A stretch of 64,000 bases of DNA from contig VWZP01002415.1 of the NCBI GenBank assembly GCA_013396995.1, positions 2,827,667 through 2,891,666 of the forward strand, written 5' to 3'. Within the stretch, counting starts at the first letter, position 1. The number at the start of each line of letters is the position of its first letter. A program made the position numbers and the translations under genes. This DNA comes from Dicaeum eximium. Taxonomy: Eukaryota > Chordata > Aves > Passeriformes > Dicaeidae. The notes beneath the pieces are model-generated. The model searched no databases. It worked only from the letters and a program-made list of their open reading frames with translations, and was not told the origin of the DNA. Positions 51,301-64,000 of this stretch are shown in pieces.

Positions 51301-51733
51301 AAACTATCAAGTATCTAATATAGATTTTACTGTAATTATTATAGTTAAAATTAACATTTATCAGGTAAATGTAGATAATTTTTAAAGCCTTATTTTTCTC
51401 TGATAACCTGTAAATTAAAATAGTCTATAATGTAATTAAGTTTGCCACCATCACAGCCTGTATCTGTTTATAATAAATCATGTGAGAGAAAATATTACAA
51501 TTTATTAATACATTTATATGTAATTGGATTCACCATGTGAGGTTGCCTAGATCTTTGTACCTAAATGATGCAATGAATTTGGCCCTTGCTATCTTTTCAA
51601 TTACTGAATGTGCAGGAGTTCTACTAGTTTAGATTTAGTACTTCATGGTTTTCAACAGTCCTCCATCTATCACACGGTTTCTCTTTACCTTCTTTTGTTT
51701 AAGTTGTCAATCAAAACTACTGAAATCAGTTTG
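48339..51733. other. AT-rich stretch with simple repeats, nothing identified
   Basis: No gene was found. Features include a local reshuffled repeat of CCTTTTAACAA and CAATAGTT words at 48427-48480, a 12-A run near 49580, an 18-T run at 50736-50753, and an 18-bp-period tandem pair based on CCCTTTGTGAAAT at 51051-51083. Confidence 0.55.
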
Positions 51734-51840
51734 ATAGAATCATAGAATGGTTTGCACAGGAAGGAGCATTTACAGGTCATCTAATTCAACATCCCTAGCA
51801 ATAAGCAGGGACATCTTCAACTAGATCAGATTGCTCAGAC
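51734..51840 (-). mobile_element. CR1 LINE 3' end (antisense)
   Basis: Plus-strand text TAGAATCATAGAATGGTTTG, AGGAAGGAGC, AGGTCATCTAATTCAAC, GCAGGGACATCTTCAACTAG, TCAGATTGCTCAGA is the reverse complement of the avian CR1 tail. About 107 bp remain. It is a non-coding 5'-truncated copy. Confidence 0.92.
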
Positions 51841-53039
51841 CTCTTTAGCACTGATGATGTTTTTGTTTCCCAAAAGAATGAGGGACAGTGTCTGTAAAGC
51901 TCTTAAAGTTTATGAGAGCTAAATCTCTATGCCTAGAGATGAGGCATGACAAAGAATACATGCAAATTCTAATGGTTAGGAATAAAAATTAATACATGTT
52001 CTTCTTGTAGTGAAAAGTAGCTTTGCTTTGTTCATAGACACAACTGGAAAACAAAATCAGGAAATCATTGTGTTTGAGTTGATGTTTAAAAACCGGACAT
52101 CTCAAATGACCATATACCTAAAGTTTAATCATACTACATTTGGAATAAATAGACTAGAACTCATTCTTACTGATAGATACCTTATAGATTTCTTTCTGTG
52201 GCAAGAAGTGTCAAATTTAGCTGTACTGAAGACAGCTTGCTTCTCTGTTAACCTCTGTGGTGATTTTTGCAAGTATATAGCAAGCTTCAACAGGAATTTC
52301 ACATCATTAGGTATTACTGAGTCTTTGATTGCTTTATGAGTCAAAGGAAATTATGTGCAATCATAAACTGCAAAAAGTTTTCAGTTTAAATTGTGTGGGT
52401 TTGTATTTAAATTTTATGTTTTTTCCTTTTTAAAAAAAATATTTTCATGAGGATGGTAGAATTTACAAGAGATCAAATGCAGTGAAGCCATGAAATCTTC
52501 AGGGATGAAGTCATGAAATCTTGTAGGGAAATCTTCCCTACACTGGAACAATTTTAACAATGGAGTTACCCAATAAAGCACCGCAGAAGGGCGTGGTGTT
52601 TCTTTTGAGTTGATACCTATGGTCTGAGTACCGTGCCCACTTCACAGTCAGGAGGATTCCCAAATTTTAGGAGGAAAAGTCTGCTGTCAAGTTTATGCAC
52701 AGGCACACATGCTTTCACTGGTCATAAAAAGCCAAGAAGGTGATAAGGAAGCTATGGATTTTTTTAAACTCCTGTGCTAGGTTTTAGGAAGTGGTAATGG
52801 TGTTTGCCTTCAGATATGAGATAAAACCTCATATTATTTACTTGCAACGGTGTGATGCCACACATTACCTTCTTGGGGATAGAGAAGGAGTCTTGTTTGG
52901 TAAGACTGTAACTTTCAGACTCTAGTAAACATTTCTTCAGACCTTCATGCCAACCATCTGTTAACGCATCTCTGCAGAACTAGCCATCTGCTAAGTATTA
53001 AATCTTTTCTAGTGTTGTGCTTGCGCATATTTTTTCAGG
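51841..53039. other. AT-rich stretch with a 23-bp tandem pair
   Basis: No gene was found. 52484-52529 holds two copies of a 23-bp unit (GAAGCCATGAAATCTTC and GAAGTCATGAAATCTTG starts). A 109-codon plus-strand frame at 52010-52339 begins with a non-ATG codon just after a TTCTTGTAG acceptor-like sequence. It matches no family I know, and an opposite-strand frame overlaps it. Confidence 0.5.
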
Positions 53040-53290
53040 AATATTTAAGTTTTCTGTTTCAGCTGATATTGTACCAACAAATATGAGTAAGTGCATTATT
53101 CTCACAATTAAAACTCTTGCAGTATGCATATTCCAGATGGGTAACTTTTAGTACATTAGTCACTGTTCATGGGCTAATGTCCCATCAGAACATTAGTGGA
53201 TTATCCATTATCTAATTCAAAACATAAACTATATTTCTATTATCTTGTGATTGCGTTACTCAGCATTAATAAGGAGGTAATAGCCTTTTC
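53040..53290. other. Unique TAAT-rich stretch, candidate regulatory element
   Basis: Repeat-free sequence with several TAAT/ATTA homeodomain cores (for example near 53137-53220), ATGCATAT at about 53124 and TTAATAAGG at 53266. It looks like the AT-rich conserved elements found in vertebrate gene deserts, but in AT-rich DNA such cores are common, so support is weak. Confidence 0.2.
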
Positions 53291-54822
53291 CTCACAGTGT
53301 TCAAGGTAATTTAATAATGTTTACTTCTCTTGCGGTCGTTATGTATAGAAAACTTGTAAACTGAAAGATAAAATTGACTTATACATCAAATTGGGAAAAA
53401 AAAGTCTTGTGCATTACAAAAAAGACTGCTATATAATCTCATTTGTGACATTGGCAAATATACTGTGTTGTCTTATTATGGCTTTTGCAGTTGGTGGTAC
53501 CATAATGAAACTACTTTATCGATGTGCTAGCTGGATGACTGCAGAATTATTTGTTGTCATACATTTTTATGGTAACTTCAAATATAATTATCATTTGTAG
53601 TTAGCAAGAAAAATAAGTATAATGATTCTGTGCTGTATAAAATTACCAAAAAATTTATCAGTTTGGTCAGCTTAGTGTTTTATTACTTTGAAGCATAACA
53701 AGAATATACTGTAAAATACATTATTTTCTAAAACTATGAATAGTCAGTGAAGCACTGTACAATAAATGTAGGAAACTGCTAATTTCAATCAACTGAGCTT
53801 TTGCCATAATGAAAACTACTATAGAAAGTGGAAGCCTCTGACAGTTCAAAAGTACAATTCTGATGGTTGAAGTAAACTGAGACATAATAATTGGAAGAAT
53901 TAAATAGGGAAATTATAGGCAAGGTGTTTTCAAGAATATTTAATTTAATTTAATTTATTTGCTGTGTTCTATGAGACTCACATTTCCTTTAGGGAGAGTG
54001 GGAGAGTTCATGTCACATTAAGTTCTTAGTCTTCAGTCTGGGTAACCAGCAGGTGAATGTGCTGAGGTTCATTACTGTATCTATGGACAAGTATTTTAGA
54101 ATTTAATATGTTTTTAAACAATTTTTACAGGTGTTTTGTCTGTCTACAGTAGGCATTCTACTCTCCTTTACATCTGTAGGATCTTTTCTTATATCGAATG
54201 ATAGATTATAGTATTTAGTTCTCAAAATAATTTTTAATGTTAGAAAGAGAAGCAACAGACAAATTGAAGTCTACCTACCCATCTTTTCTCATATTGCTCA
54301 TATAATTAAAAGTATGACAACACTTACTATTTCTACTTTCGATCACATGTGAATATTGTGAATATTTGGGTTCTTAAAGGTAAGCAGAAGTTCATATTGT
54401 TAATGAAATGCAATAACATAAAATGTCATAATCTATTTCTATAGCATTAAAAGTTCTCAGTACTTTTGCTATTTTTAGTGAAAACCCTGTAGCACTTTAC
54501 AGCATAAGAAAATTGAGACCCAGTAAGAGTAATTCTGAATAAAAAGTGGTGTAGCTTTCTCAAATGCAGAAAGGCTTATCAGTCTTAGAAATGGAAATAA
54601 ATAAAGCTGAAGACAGACTAAGATAAATTAAGGACAGGGCACTTGTGTAGTAAAACACTTAAGCTTCCTCAAGTCTCTTTTATTAGTTAGTCATGTTTTT
54701 CTAGCTAAAGTCCTAGGCTCTTTTCTTATCATGGAAATTAGTTTGTTTGCAAAAGTATCAATGTTTCACTTATTGTTTCTGACTCCAATGTTAGCCTTTA
54801 AACTGAACAGTTGCAGTCTTAT
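53291..54822. other. AT-rich stretch, nothing identified
   Basis: No gene was found. A short (AATTT)n tract lies at 53938-53960. All frames are short. Confidence 0.55.
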
Positions 54823-55285
54823 AAGATCATAGTATCATCTAGGTTGCAAGAGGCCTTTAGGATCCAGTCTAACCATTCACCCAGCACCACCATGGTAACC
54901 CCTAAATCACATCACCCTGTACCTGATCTGGATGCTTCTTAAACACCTTCAGGGATGGTGACTCCACCACCTTCCTGCCTGACCACCCAAATGCTCAATT
55001 ATTCCAATGCCTGACCACCCTAAGAGTGAGAAAATGTTTTCTAATACCTAATATGAACCTCCCTTGTCTCAGCTGAGGGTTATTTCCTCTGGTCTTCTCA
55101 TTGCAGGCACGGTAGAAGAGATCAGCTCTCATCTCACTCCAACCTCCTTTCTGGCAGTTGTAGAGAGCAATGAGATCTCCCTGAGCCTCTTCTTGAGACT
55201 AAACAAACCCAACTCCCTTAGCCTTTCCTCATAAGACATGGTATTTAAACCTTTCACAAGACTTGTTACCCTTCTTGCAGAGAAA
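54823..55285 (-). mobile_element. CR1 LINE 3' region (antisense), longest copy in the window
   Basis: The reverse complement of an avian CR1 3' part is recognisable over about 460 bp: AAGATCATAGTATCATCTAGG, CCAGCACCACCATGG, CACCTTCAGGGATGGTGACTCCACCAC, CTAATATGAACCTCCCTTG, GCAGTTGTAGAGAGCAATGAG, CTTCTTGAGACTAAAC, CTTAGCCTTTCCTCATAAGACATGG. The gap-free order covers the 3' untranslated region and the end of the reverse-transcriptase frame. No open frame is retained. Confidence 0.94.
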
Positions 55286-57039
55286 TTGGATTAGGTTTTT
55301 TTTCAGAGTCTCATGCTATGAAAACACGTGCTAGAATGATTACTAAGCAACTGTTGTGCAAGGTTATGTATGGGTAGTGCCTCTAACCTTCTACATTAAA
55401 CCCAAGCTGAGTGTTTAATGAACTACAATTTTTGGAGTGTCTTACAAAAATCAGGCAAATGACTCATTTAGATCTCCACAGTTCAGTTGTTAGGTAACTT
55501 CATCTTTTGTGGTGCCCCGTGCTAGATCCCTACAGTGAGGATGTGTGTACTGCATCTGCTTGGTGAAAAGCAGAAGCCTGCCCTCTTGGTCACAGCTTTT
55601 TCTCTACTCATTGCCAAGGCAATGGATGTAATTCCCATGCCACATGTATGTATGTGTTGTGAGTATACTCATAGCATGGCTGACTCTGGCTGCTCAAGAA
55701 AATGTTCAGTGTAATTGTTCAGATACTCTCAAAGACTAGAGTCAGTTAATTTCTTACCAAGACTGCGAATGCAAAAATCTAGCAATGGGTAAGAAGGATT
55801 TTCTTGGTTAAAAACCCTCACACATTTACTGAGTTACTATAAAAGGAAAAAAAAAAAACAAAAACAAACTTGTAAATATAATTGTGATCAATTAACTTAT
55901 TGCCTGTTACTTAATGTCTAATAGAGAAGAGAATTAAGGAGCAAGACACACTTTCAAAGCCATGAGACAAATTTGCCATGTTTTCATTTTAAGTGCTATC
56001 CAAAGTTTATACCAGTAGAAGAAAACAAAAAGTAAGCCTGTAGTGTGCTGGATGTCAAAGCAGCTGAAAACCAAACTATGTCACTGGCCTATCTTAGCTG
56101 CAATTATAACTCTATAGTGATAGAAAAGGGCACACATCAGTCCAATGCCTTTATCAGTTTTCCTTCAGTTTGCTGTCAGTTGCTTCATATCCAAGGAGTG
56201 CAAAGAATTTACAGAGAAGCGATGAATACATCACCAGATCTGTAAACATCTGCATACTTTAGTAAAAGAGTTGGATACCACAATGGTACTGATGCAGGAG
56301 GAAGAGCTGCATGGAGACTGGGGGACATGGACTGTGTGATACTTTAGTAGATATTGGTAATGGGATAAGAGGAGGATGCCTTCCCTCCTTGCTGCTAAAT
56401 CTTTTTTGGACATGCAATCAGAATGACAGAGGTATGTTTGAAAGTGAAAGGGACTTGATAGATCTTTCTTTGTAGGCTGTTGCTAGATAGACATTGGCAG
56501 CTCCAAGATTTTGAGGTGTGAAAATAATTCAAAGACCTGTCCAAATTCCTTCAGGTCCATAACACCTAAAATTTGAGTCAGGTTTTTGAATTTTCCTCAG
56601 CCCTCACCTCTCATTTCAATGGAGTAGAGGTAAGGATGAGAATGGTATGGGCAGTCCAAAAAGGACTGTGGCTTAACAACACCAAATAGCTTGGTAGCCG
56701 CTCCCAATATGCTAGAAGGAGATGTTGTACTCTTGGTCAATCTAGTTCAAATTATTTCTAGAGAACACACAGAGTGGACCAATAATGATTCATGGTTTGT
56801 CTTTAGTTGTTTATTCTGAAAGAGTGAAGTCTACCTTGCTCTTTAGCCCATTTCTACTTTCAGTTTTAGCATTGTGGTGGTTTGTATTTTTTTTGTGGTT
56901 TTTTTTTCGTTTGTTTGTTTTTTCAATTAGTTGCATAATTAAGAAATTTCTAGAGCATGTGGTAACATTAAGGACATTTTGATGTATTTAAAGCTAGAGA
57001 AGACAAGAGAAAATTAAGACAAACAATAGAAGGCTGGTT
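55286..57039. other. Non-coding stretch, nothing identified
   Basis: No gene was found. There is a 12-A run at about 55847 and a G/T-rich poly-T tract at 56875-56925. Slightly GC-richer near 55500-55720 and 56230-56420, with no identity. Confidence 0.5.
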
Positions 57040-57292
57040 CAAAGAGAGATTTGATAATCTATTCACTATGCCCAAGACTAGAAATAAAGACCTCAAACTG
57101 CAGAAAGGAAAAATACTTGGCAGAAATTTTTAGAAGTTTCCAGTGGAACTGAACACTGAAACTGGCTGTCTGGGAGGCTTGAGGGGTCTCCTGCACAGAA
57201 GATATTAAAGAAAATGTCTTTCTTTTGTACATGAACACAATCAAATGAACTTCTGAGATATTTTTCAGTTTTCCTATGATTCTATGATTTTA
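57040..57292 (+). mobile_element. Decayed CR1 LINE 3' end (sense)
   Basis: AGACCTCAAACTGCAGAAAGG, a GGCAGAAATTTTTAGAAG segment, CTGGCTGTCTGGGAGGCTTGAGGGGTCTCC, CAGAAGATATTAAAG and the terminal CCTATGATTCTATGATT occur in CR1 tail order on the plus strand. The copy is more diverged than the other CR1 tails, with a lost or degraded segment before the terminal octamers. Frames over it are not genes. Confidence 0.75.
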
Positions 57293-59029
57293 TGCTGTTG
57301 AATGGGTCTAACAAACCCTCTACGGCCTGATGCAAGAAGGAAAACAGCAGAAAGACATAACTGTAAAAACTATGGGCTGCTAAGCCACTGACATTTATGG
57401 CTTGGCTGTCACTGAGTTGAAAATTCAAATAATTTTCTATCCAAAGAAACAGGAAATGCTGAATGTATGTTCTCCAGATTAACAAGACAATGTTATCTTC
57501 CTGATTGTACCATTAATTCTTAAGATTAATTTTGCTAAAAGCCTAATCTAATTGATACTTTGCCATTACTAAACCACTAAATATGAAAATATGCAATCTT
57601 GAAATCTACATTTACCATTCTATAGATGTGTACCTTTTAAAATTTCATTTGCCTGACGTGAAACCAAGAAAAGAAAACCCTTATATTTAATGACTTGTGT
57701 CATTAAAACTCAGGTGGTTTGCAATTTACAGTTTTGTTGACAAAAATGCCCAATGCTCTCTGCCCAGTTATGAGTTTTTATTTTTTTAAGACCTGCTAAT
57801 GTGAGCACTGTTCCAAGTCTGAACTCATGCAAGACATCTGCTACTTCCACATTCTCTGTTTGTATCAATTAAGCCTCACAACCAGGCAAGCCCATCTGCA
57901 CTTTTTTCCTAGCTCAGTCTCAGCAAAAGCAAATCTTTTTTCAATAGTCAAGCCTGGTTCTATTCAGATATACCTGAAATTTCATCTGTGTTGCATCAGA
58001 TACTCATTCACTCATGAATTCATCCCCTTGGTGGCATTACTTGTTCTTCTTCAGTTATCCTTGAGTAGCCCTTTGTGATCATAATGATTGATAAGTCTCT
58101 TGGATCAATGCTATGAAATTTTTAGCACAGATTTTGTAATACATATTTTAATGATGGATATGTCTGGATTCTGATGCATAGTAATGATATGTTTTGAAGC
58201 CCTATTTTGAGATCATTATCCTTCTGATCTTTGAAGGTCTGATTATAAAGGACTCTTATTTCCATGATAAATAGGTGCTAAATTATTCCTGGCTTCCTTT
58301 ACTCATAGTATCCACTCTGTGCAATTCAGAATGAATGAACAAGAGATTTACTAGTTATTACTGATGTTCTTGCTCATAGAATTGCAGGCAAGTAGCATAA
58401 AAGTAAGGATGATTTTCTAGAGGAAAGAACACCAGACAGTGGGGATTAGCTAAGAGAACACTGGTACTTCTGCTTGGAGCTCTGAAAATGAAAGTTCATA
58501 TAAGGTTAATGGTTGGGAGGGGATAGGATAGTTGATGTGTCAGGTGCTGTGTCTTGAAGCAATTGCTCTTGGAGTGTGAAACTATCACTCTTAGAGCATA
58601 CAGCTTGTGGCTAATGGAGGCACTGAATTTATCTGTGCCTGACCTGGCCCATCTTAAGTTTTGCTGGACGGCATTCCATGTCTTTTGTGCAGTGTCAAAT
58701 GGGGATACCTACCCAAAAGAGAAATATGTTAGTTCTGTGATAAAAAAATCTTGTGCTTTACTGCAATACATCAGGAGAGTCAAAACATCCCAATGAAATA
58801 AAGAGCCTTCATTTCAAAGTATCAGATAAATAAGTCACGTGATGCTGCACCACGTATTTTCCTTGCATATGTGCAAAAACAGTACCTCCAAGACATTTAG
58901 ATCTCTTAAAAAACCACTAGTTGTTGGCTTCTTCTCTCTTCTTTATTGTTTACCTGTTTGAAATCTTGAAGTGCAGGCGTTCCCCTTGGGTGATAAATAA
59001 ATATATAAACATCTCTGTGACTACTATGC
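57293..59029. other. AT-rich stretch, nothing identified
   Basis: No gene or repeat was recognised. Frames of up to 83 codons lack domains and context. Confidence 0.55.
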
Positions 59030-59230
59030 ATTAAATAAGTTGGATTATTTTTTTCACTGCAGAAGACCTTACTAATGTGTGTTTACCTCCTATCAAACTG
59101 TTGATATGCTTAAGCATTCCTAGAGCAAGGCTGATAGAATTACTCCCTGTTTCAAGACACTGACACCGCTTACAAAATATGTGAGTTGACCGTTGATTGT
59201 ATTAAATACTAAATCTATATATTTATATGC
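59030..59230. other. Unique stretch, candidate regulatory element
   Basis: Repeat-free, with relatively even base composition compared with its flanks. Contains TGTTTACCTCC (forkhead-like TGTTTAC at 59079), ATTGTATTAAATAC and TAAGCATTCC (TEAD-like CATTCC). The suggestion of function rests on composition and motifs only. Confidence 0.2.
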
Positions 59231-62200
59231 ATAAGTACAATTTGATTTTCATCAAGCAATCACCAAGCTTCCTTAATAGCTTTATGTAATGGACTTGATC
59301 AAAATCCTTTATCAGAACCTTCTTCAATTAGTGGATGTTAATGGAGCACTTTGAAAATAAAAAATGGAGCATAAGTGTTTGCTACCATAGTTATATGAAA
59401 AAGTCCTTTTAGAAACCATTTTACTAATGGTTCAACTTCAAATGTTTGTTTTATTACAAATTTTCAGGAAAGTATTATTTACATGCAAAATGCTCAGGAT
59501 TATAACTTGTCCAAAAGAAGAAATTATAAAAAGAAAAGCAAGTTTAAAAATTGAACAAGAGTACTTCATGGCTAAGAATCTTCATTTTTAAAATTCCATT
59601 AATTCCTTTGTGTGCCCAGTTTTATTCCTTCTTGTCTTAGGTTCTTGAGCCTTTACTAGGCTGCACAATAGCTCTTTTAGTCAATTGATTTAATATCTTT
59701 TCACTCTTTCTCAGTGTATATAGGCCAACTAAACACAATTGGCTATTTCTGCTTCAGGTTTAAAATAGCATCTGATTTTTCATCTACTCTTCAAACTTAT
59801 TCTCTTCACAAAATTTTGGTTTTTTGACTCAAAAAGATTAGTACGACATAACTCCTTTGAATGGTTATATTTGGGTTTTTCTCTACTTAGAGAGGAGCTA
59901 CTATCACTTCATATCTCATCTAAAACTAATTTGGCTCACTGCCAAAATTCTTAATTAGCCTGAATCTTTACCAAGATAGTGGATAGAATATTATAGGTAT
60001 ACACAAAAATGAATGTTGAGCTTTATAATTGGCCGCAATGCCACGACCACATAATTTGGCATGGCTTGGTTCTACATTTTTAGGGTTTCTTAAATGATTC
60101 TTTGGTTTGTCATATAGATGAGATAAAAACATAATTTCAGAGATGATTAATAGTTTTCAATAGTGTAACAACCATAAATGATTTTGTTTGCATAATAATC
60201 TTGTGGCATTTCTACACATAAGATTATTCAGATTGATGTCTCTCACCGCTAATCTCTGTTAATTTGTGGGGGGTGTCAAGGACATTTACCTCAGATGGGC
60301 AAAATGAAATTTCAGATAAATCAAAATTCTTATTGGACTTAACAATAAGTGGGTAAGTAAATAAGTAAATAAGATTGAATGGGTTTCTCAGACCAGGCAA
60401 TTTCTTCCTTAAACCTACACAGAATAAAAATAAGGAAGTGTCATCACATTTTCTCTTCCTGCTTCTACCCTGCAAACCAGAGTTACACATTTCCAGAGCG
60501 CTGGGGTCAGAGGCTACTGCCTCCTCAGTTACCTTTGTGGGATCACTTTAGTCCATATAAACCAGACTTGCAAGCATATATTATTTTAATTTTTTAAGCA
60601 GTCCCTTTTTTTTTGTTTTGCATAAAAAGTCCTGGGGAAACTCACATGGTAGGTCAGAGAGACAACAGTTGCCTCTGGGCCTGGTGGCAGTAATTTTCAG
60701 CCAGTGTAACCACAGCTGGAAGAAGATTGTGACTATGCTAATGATATGACTGTAAAGACTTAGCTCTAGGTTAGCTTAATGCATAAATGCATTCATGTGT
60801 ACCGATTAAATTCCTTGTTAAATCTGTACATGGTTAGGCCTTAGGCTGTGACTGGGACTTGCAGTGTCAAAAAATTACAGTGTAGCATCCTAATTGGAAC
60901 TGCAGTGGTCATCGGGAATTGGCACAAATCTTCTCACAAGTTTTTTTGGCCAATGTCCCTCAACTCTGATGAGCACAGATTTATTAAAGAAGGGTAGGGA
61001 AAACAAAAGGCTACAAACAAAAAGGATGGGCTTTCTAAAAATGCTGATTGCTGCAGTGTGTCTTCCTGTGTTAAGAGATGTGGCTGCAGTCATGCAGCTG
61101 CTCAGCCTCTTTACTCAAAGCAGGAGAGTGTTTGCTTTAATTTGTTATGACAGTGGTAGCTTATAGATGTTGCAATATTTAAGCATGCTTGCTTCCTAGA
61201 TAAGTAGAGTATTATTGCTCATTTAGTGTACTAAATTCCTCCTTCAGTTTATCACTACCTATTTGTAAAGTGTTTTAGTCTATTCAGTCATTAATTTACC
61301 CTGTGAAAAGCCATGATGCTTTCTGCTGTGTTGTAAAGGCCAGATCTAAAAGCATTACATGTTCTAAACTGAATACACCCACCAAGGTAAAGCTGTCACT
61401 CTGAAAAATCTTGCTTAGCTACCATGTAAAGACAGACCATACTTAATAGCAAGTCTTTGTGCTGCTCATATGACCAGAACTGCATCTTTATGAATCTTTG
61501 AAATTGTCCTGGTTTCGAGTGGCTTGATTGTTATTTTATGTCTAGGTCTAGCCAGGATGTTGAATTCCAGTGTTTCACTTCAGCCCCCTGAGAAATTTCA
61601 GCCTAGATGGTATTCTTAGATGAACTGACAGAACTAAGCTGTAAGGCTGTAGAGTTTCATTGATACTTTCCTAAAAAGAACAGAAAGAGGAGGAGGCTGT
61701 GGGTGTATTTTCTAAAATACTTTGTAACAGAATATTTTCTAAGGAAAGTAGGAGGCCCAAGTTCAGATTTCCTTTTCTGCCCAGATTAAGTCAAACTCTC
61801 ATCTCCAGTGAATTTACCCTAATTAGATTTTGATCAGGGAAGTCATGAAATGGAAGCCTGAATCCTTTACCTATAGAATCAACAGTGAGAAGCAGGGGTT
61901 GTAGTACTGAGTAATATAGAACCACAGTCTGGTCATATCTTTCTATCATAGGAGGAAAAGTCAGTAGTAGAGGGTCTACCATTTTAGAAAAAAGATGCCA
62001 AATAAAATGGATTGACTAGAAGTAAAAGTTAGATTATTTGCAAAAGAGTTTAAGCTCAATGCACAAAGAGAAGTAGCAACTTTTGGAATAAAATTATTTA
62101 AGGACAGACCATCAGGTCTGTAAATCAAAATATGTGTGTTTCCAAAGCAGAAGGATCAAGCTGTATGTTATGTGGGATTTTGGAGGATTGCCTTCTTAGG

Positions 62201-64000
62201 TTTGAATACATGAAAATTCAAATTTTCCTTAAAAGCCTATATGAGCTTATATGCAGAGTACAGATCACAGAAGTGAGAATTTAAATACCTAAGGAGCTAA
62301 GACAAAATACTGGCCTGTTGAATAGTGCTATATTTCATCTCCCCTTTCACAGCTCTAAAGCATAGCTTCTCCACAAAGTTCAGAGTGTTTTCCACTGTTT
62401 TCTTTCTAATGGGCAAATATTTTATTAAAATACTGTCTGGCAAAAGACCTGATGTTTATCAGGGCTCTGCACTGTACATTATGCAAGGCAAATCAGTACT
62501 GATTTTCTAGGATGAGTCTTTGTCAGCTTTTCCTGAATTCCTGAAAATGTGTTTCTTCTGGTAACAGCTCTCTTGAGCTGTTTTCTAGGCTCTCTGAGCA
62601 CAGTGGTAAGGGGTACTTAGGTAACTCTTCTACCACCAAAGTGCCTTTCATGGGAGTGTTGATTTATTTCATTGATCCAGAGCTATGTTGTTGATAAAAA
62701 AAACCCAGTGATTGTGAGAAAAATGCAGCTTCCACATATTTTGACTTGTTGAATTGGACTCACTTACTGCTTTAATTAGATATTTGACAAAAAGAAGATC
62801 TCAGTGTTGCTTATGGAGGTACGTACATTGCCATGCCATTATTTTACAGAACATTTATGTGGATTGCTTTATATCATCCCAATTCCGCAGGAGAAAAATT
62901 GAATTATTGCCATCGCAACCTCAGTGGTGCTAGATTGGATCCTTCATTGTATTTACTTGAGTGGTATTGATCTTTAAGTTCGTATTTCATTAGCTAGAAC
63001 TCCTTATTCATGGAAGGTCTGAATTTATGATAAGCCTAATATAGAACTCATTGACTTCTTATTATTTTGTAAGAAAGAACCTTTTTGTTATTTTTAAGAT
63101 ACCCCAAAGTGAGACAGATAGAAGGAAAAAAATTAACACCCACAGCAACAGATCTTAGTAACATAAAAGCAAAGTTTTTTGATACATAATCATCCATTTT
63201 ATATCTGCAATGCCACTGGAGATTCATGTTAATTATGCTCATTCATCTGAACCAGACACAGGGGAAGTTCTCTAAACAGCTTAAGGCAGGCTGGCTACAG
63301 AAGGCACTCCTTTTACTCCTGCCTGCAGATTGTGTTGCTCACTTAACTTGCTGCTATTTGAGCAGTCAATTAACACCTGCAAAATCAAATGGTAAATTAA
63401 AGGTAGTAGCATATATAAATTATACATACACCTATATAAATTATATATACTTTAAATATGTCAAGATCTCTAGGTGCTTAAATTTGCAAGGTCTGAGATA
63501 GAAATAATCTGTAATTTTAAAGAAACACTAACATTCATATAGAAACAAACATTAAAGAAGTTTTAAAGCTCTAGTGTCAAATGTCCAGAACTTAGCAAGT
63601 GACAGATTTCTAAACCTCAATTTCTCCCCACTGACCAAAGCAAAATAAAGTATGATCTTTTATTACCATGCTATATTTTCCTTCATAAAAGCCTGAGCTC
63701 TCGTTAGTGTTTAGTATGACCATTATTTTTATGTGGACAAAACTTTATCTTCTTTCTAGTTGAAATGAATAAACTGATTTCCTGAAATTTTATTTATAAT
63801 TCTCAACATAATTACATATATCCATGATATAGCAAACATCATCCTCACACCTAGTAAAGCTAGATGTAGCCAAATGGGTGCAAGACTTGAGGAAAAAACC
63901 AAAACTGAGCAGTTTCTAGAATTAGATCTAGCTTAGATGACCATGTGAATATTTAGAGATTTGGGGTAAAAGATGCTTGCAATTAAACCTTCAGCTATAC
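59231..64000. other. AT-rich stretch to the window end, nothing identified
   Basis: No gene, RNA or repeat family was recognised. A short AAATAAGT-type tandem tract lies at 60354-60373. A TATA-rich run with two TATATAAATTAT units lies at about 63409-63447. Frames of up to 91 codons show no recognisable features. Confidence 0.55.

Noticed and set aside
52010..52339. 109-codon frame preceded by a splice-acceptor-like TTCTTGTAG as an exon
   Set aside because: No matching donor, no protein similarity, and an opposite-strand frame overlaps; consistent with chance.

Overview
The window looks like AT-rich, non-coding avian chromosomal DNA: an intergenic desert or one very large intron. The bird assignment rests on retroelements recognised from memory of the families, not from a search. 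They are several CR1 LINE 3' ends carrying the typical terminal ATTCTATGATT-type octamer repeats, and LTRs that resemble avian ERVL and a passerine LTR5-like family. I found no exon, protein domain, tRNA, rRNA or CRISPR array. The longest open frames (149, 120, 113, 112 and 111 codons) look like chance frames: they show no recognised domain, and one of them lies in LTR-like sequence.

Layout. 1-850 holds a promoter-like, probably LTR-derived block on the minus strand, with CCAAT boxes, a TATA box and a strong splice donor. 851-13114 is AT-rich unique sequence with small structures: a perfect 9-bp stem-loop at 5949, a 100-bp tandem duplication at 7390, and a 20-bp exact direct repeat bracketing 186 bp at 9982-10207. 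13115-13409 is an (ATAAT)n minisatellite present as a long and a short version on either side of a single N, which suggests an assembly join. 17561-18661 holds an LTR5-like LTR abutting the 3' part of an ERVL LTR. 20543-21113 is a nearly complete antisense ERVL LTR. 21652-21760 is a sense CR1 tail, and 27920-28480 an old antisense CR1-like fragment.

32998-34807 is a decayed ERVL piece (5' LTR, primer-binding-site-like sequence, broken gag-like region) closed at its right end by an inverted LTR start. 35567-35825 is an antisense CR1 tail and 37070-37265 an avian LTR/ERV fragment. 38270-38520 and 39030-39250 are unique, motif-dense stretches that could be regulatory. 45700-45990 is a small GC-rich island. 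46331-48338 contains a pair of about 60-bp related repeats of unknown origin. Antisense CR1 tails lie at 51734-51840 and 54823-55285, and a decayed sense CR1 at 57040-57292. The remainder is AT-rich sequence without recognisable features.

No genes act together here. The possible biology is regulatory: LTR promoters and candidate conserved non-coding elements. I did not find convincing evidence of a new biological system. The best leads are the promoter-plus-donor block at the left edge, the inverted-LTR structure at 33-35 kb, the bracketed 186-bp segment near 10 kb and the orphan repeat pair at 46-48 kb.
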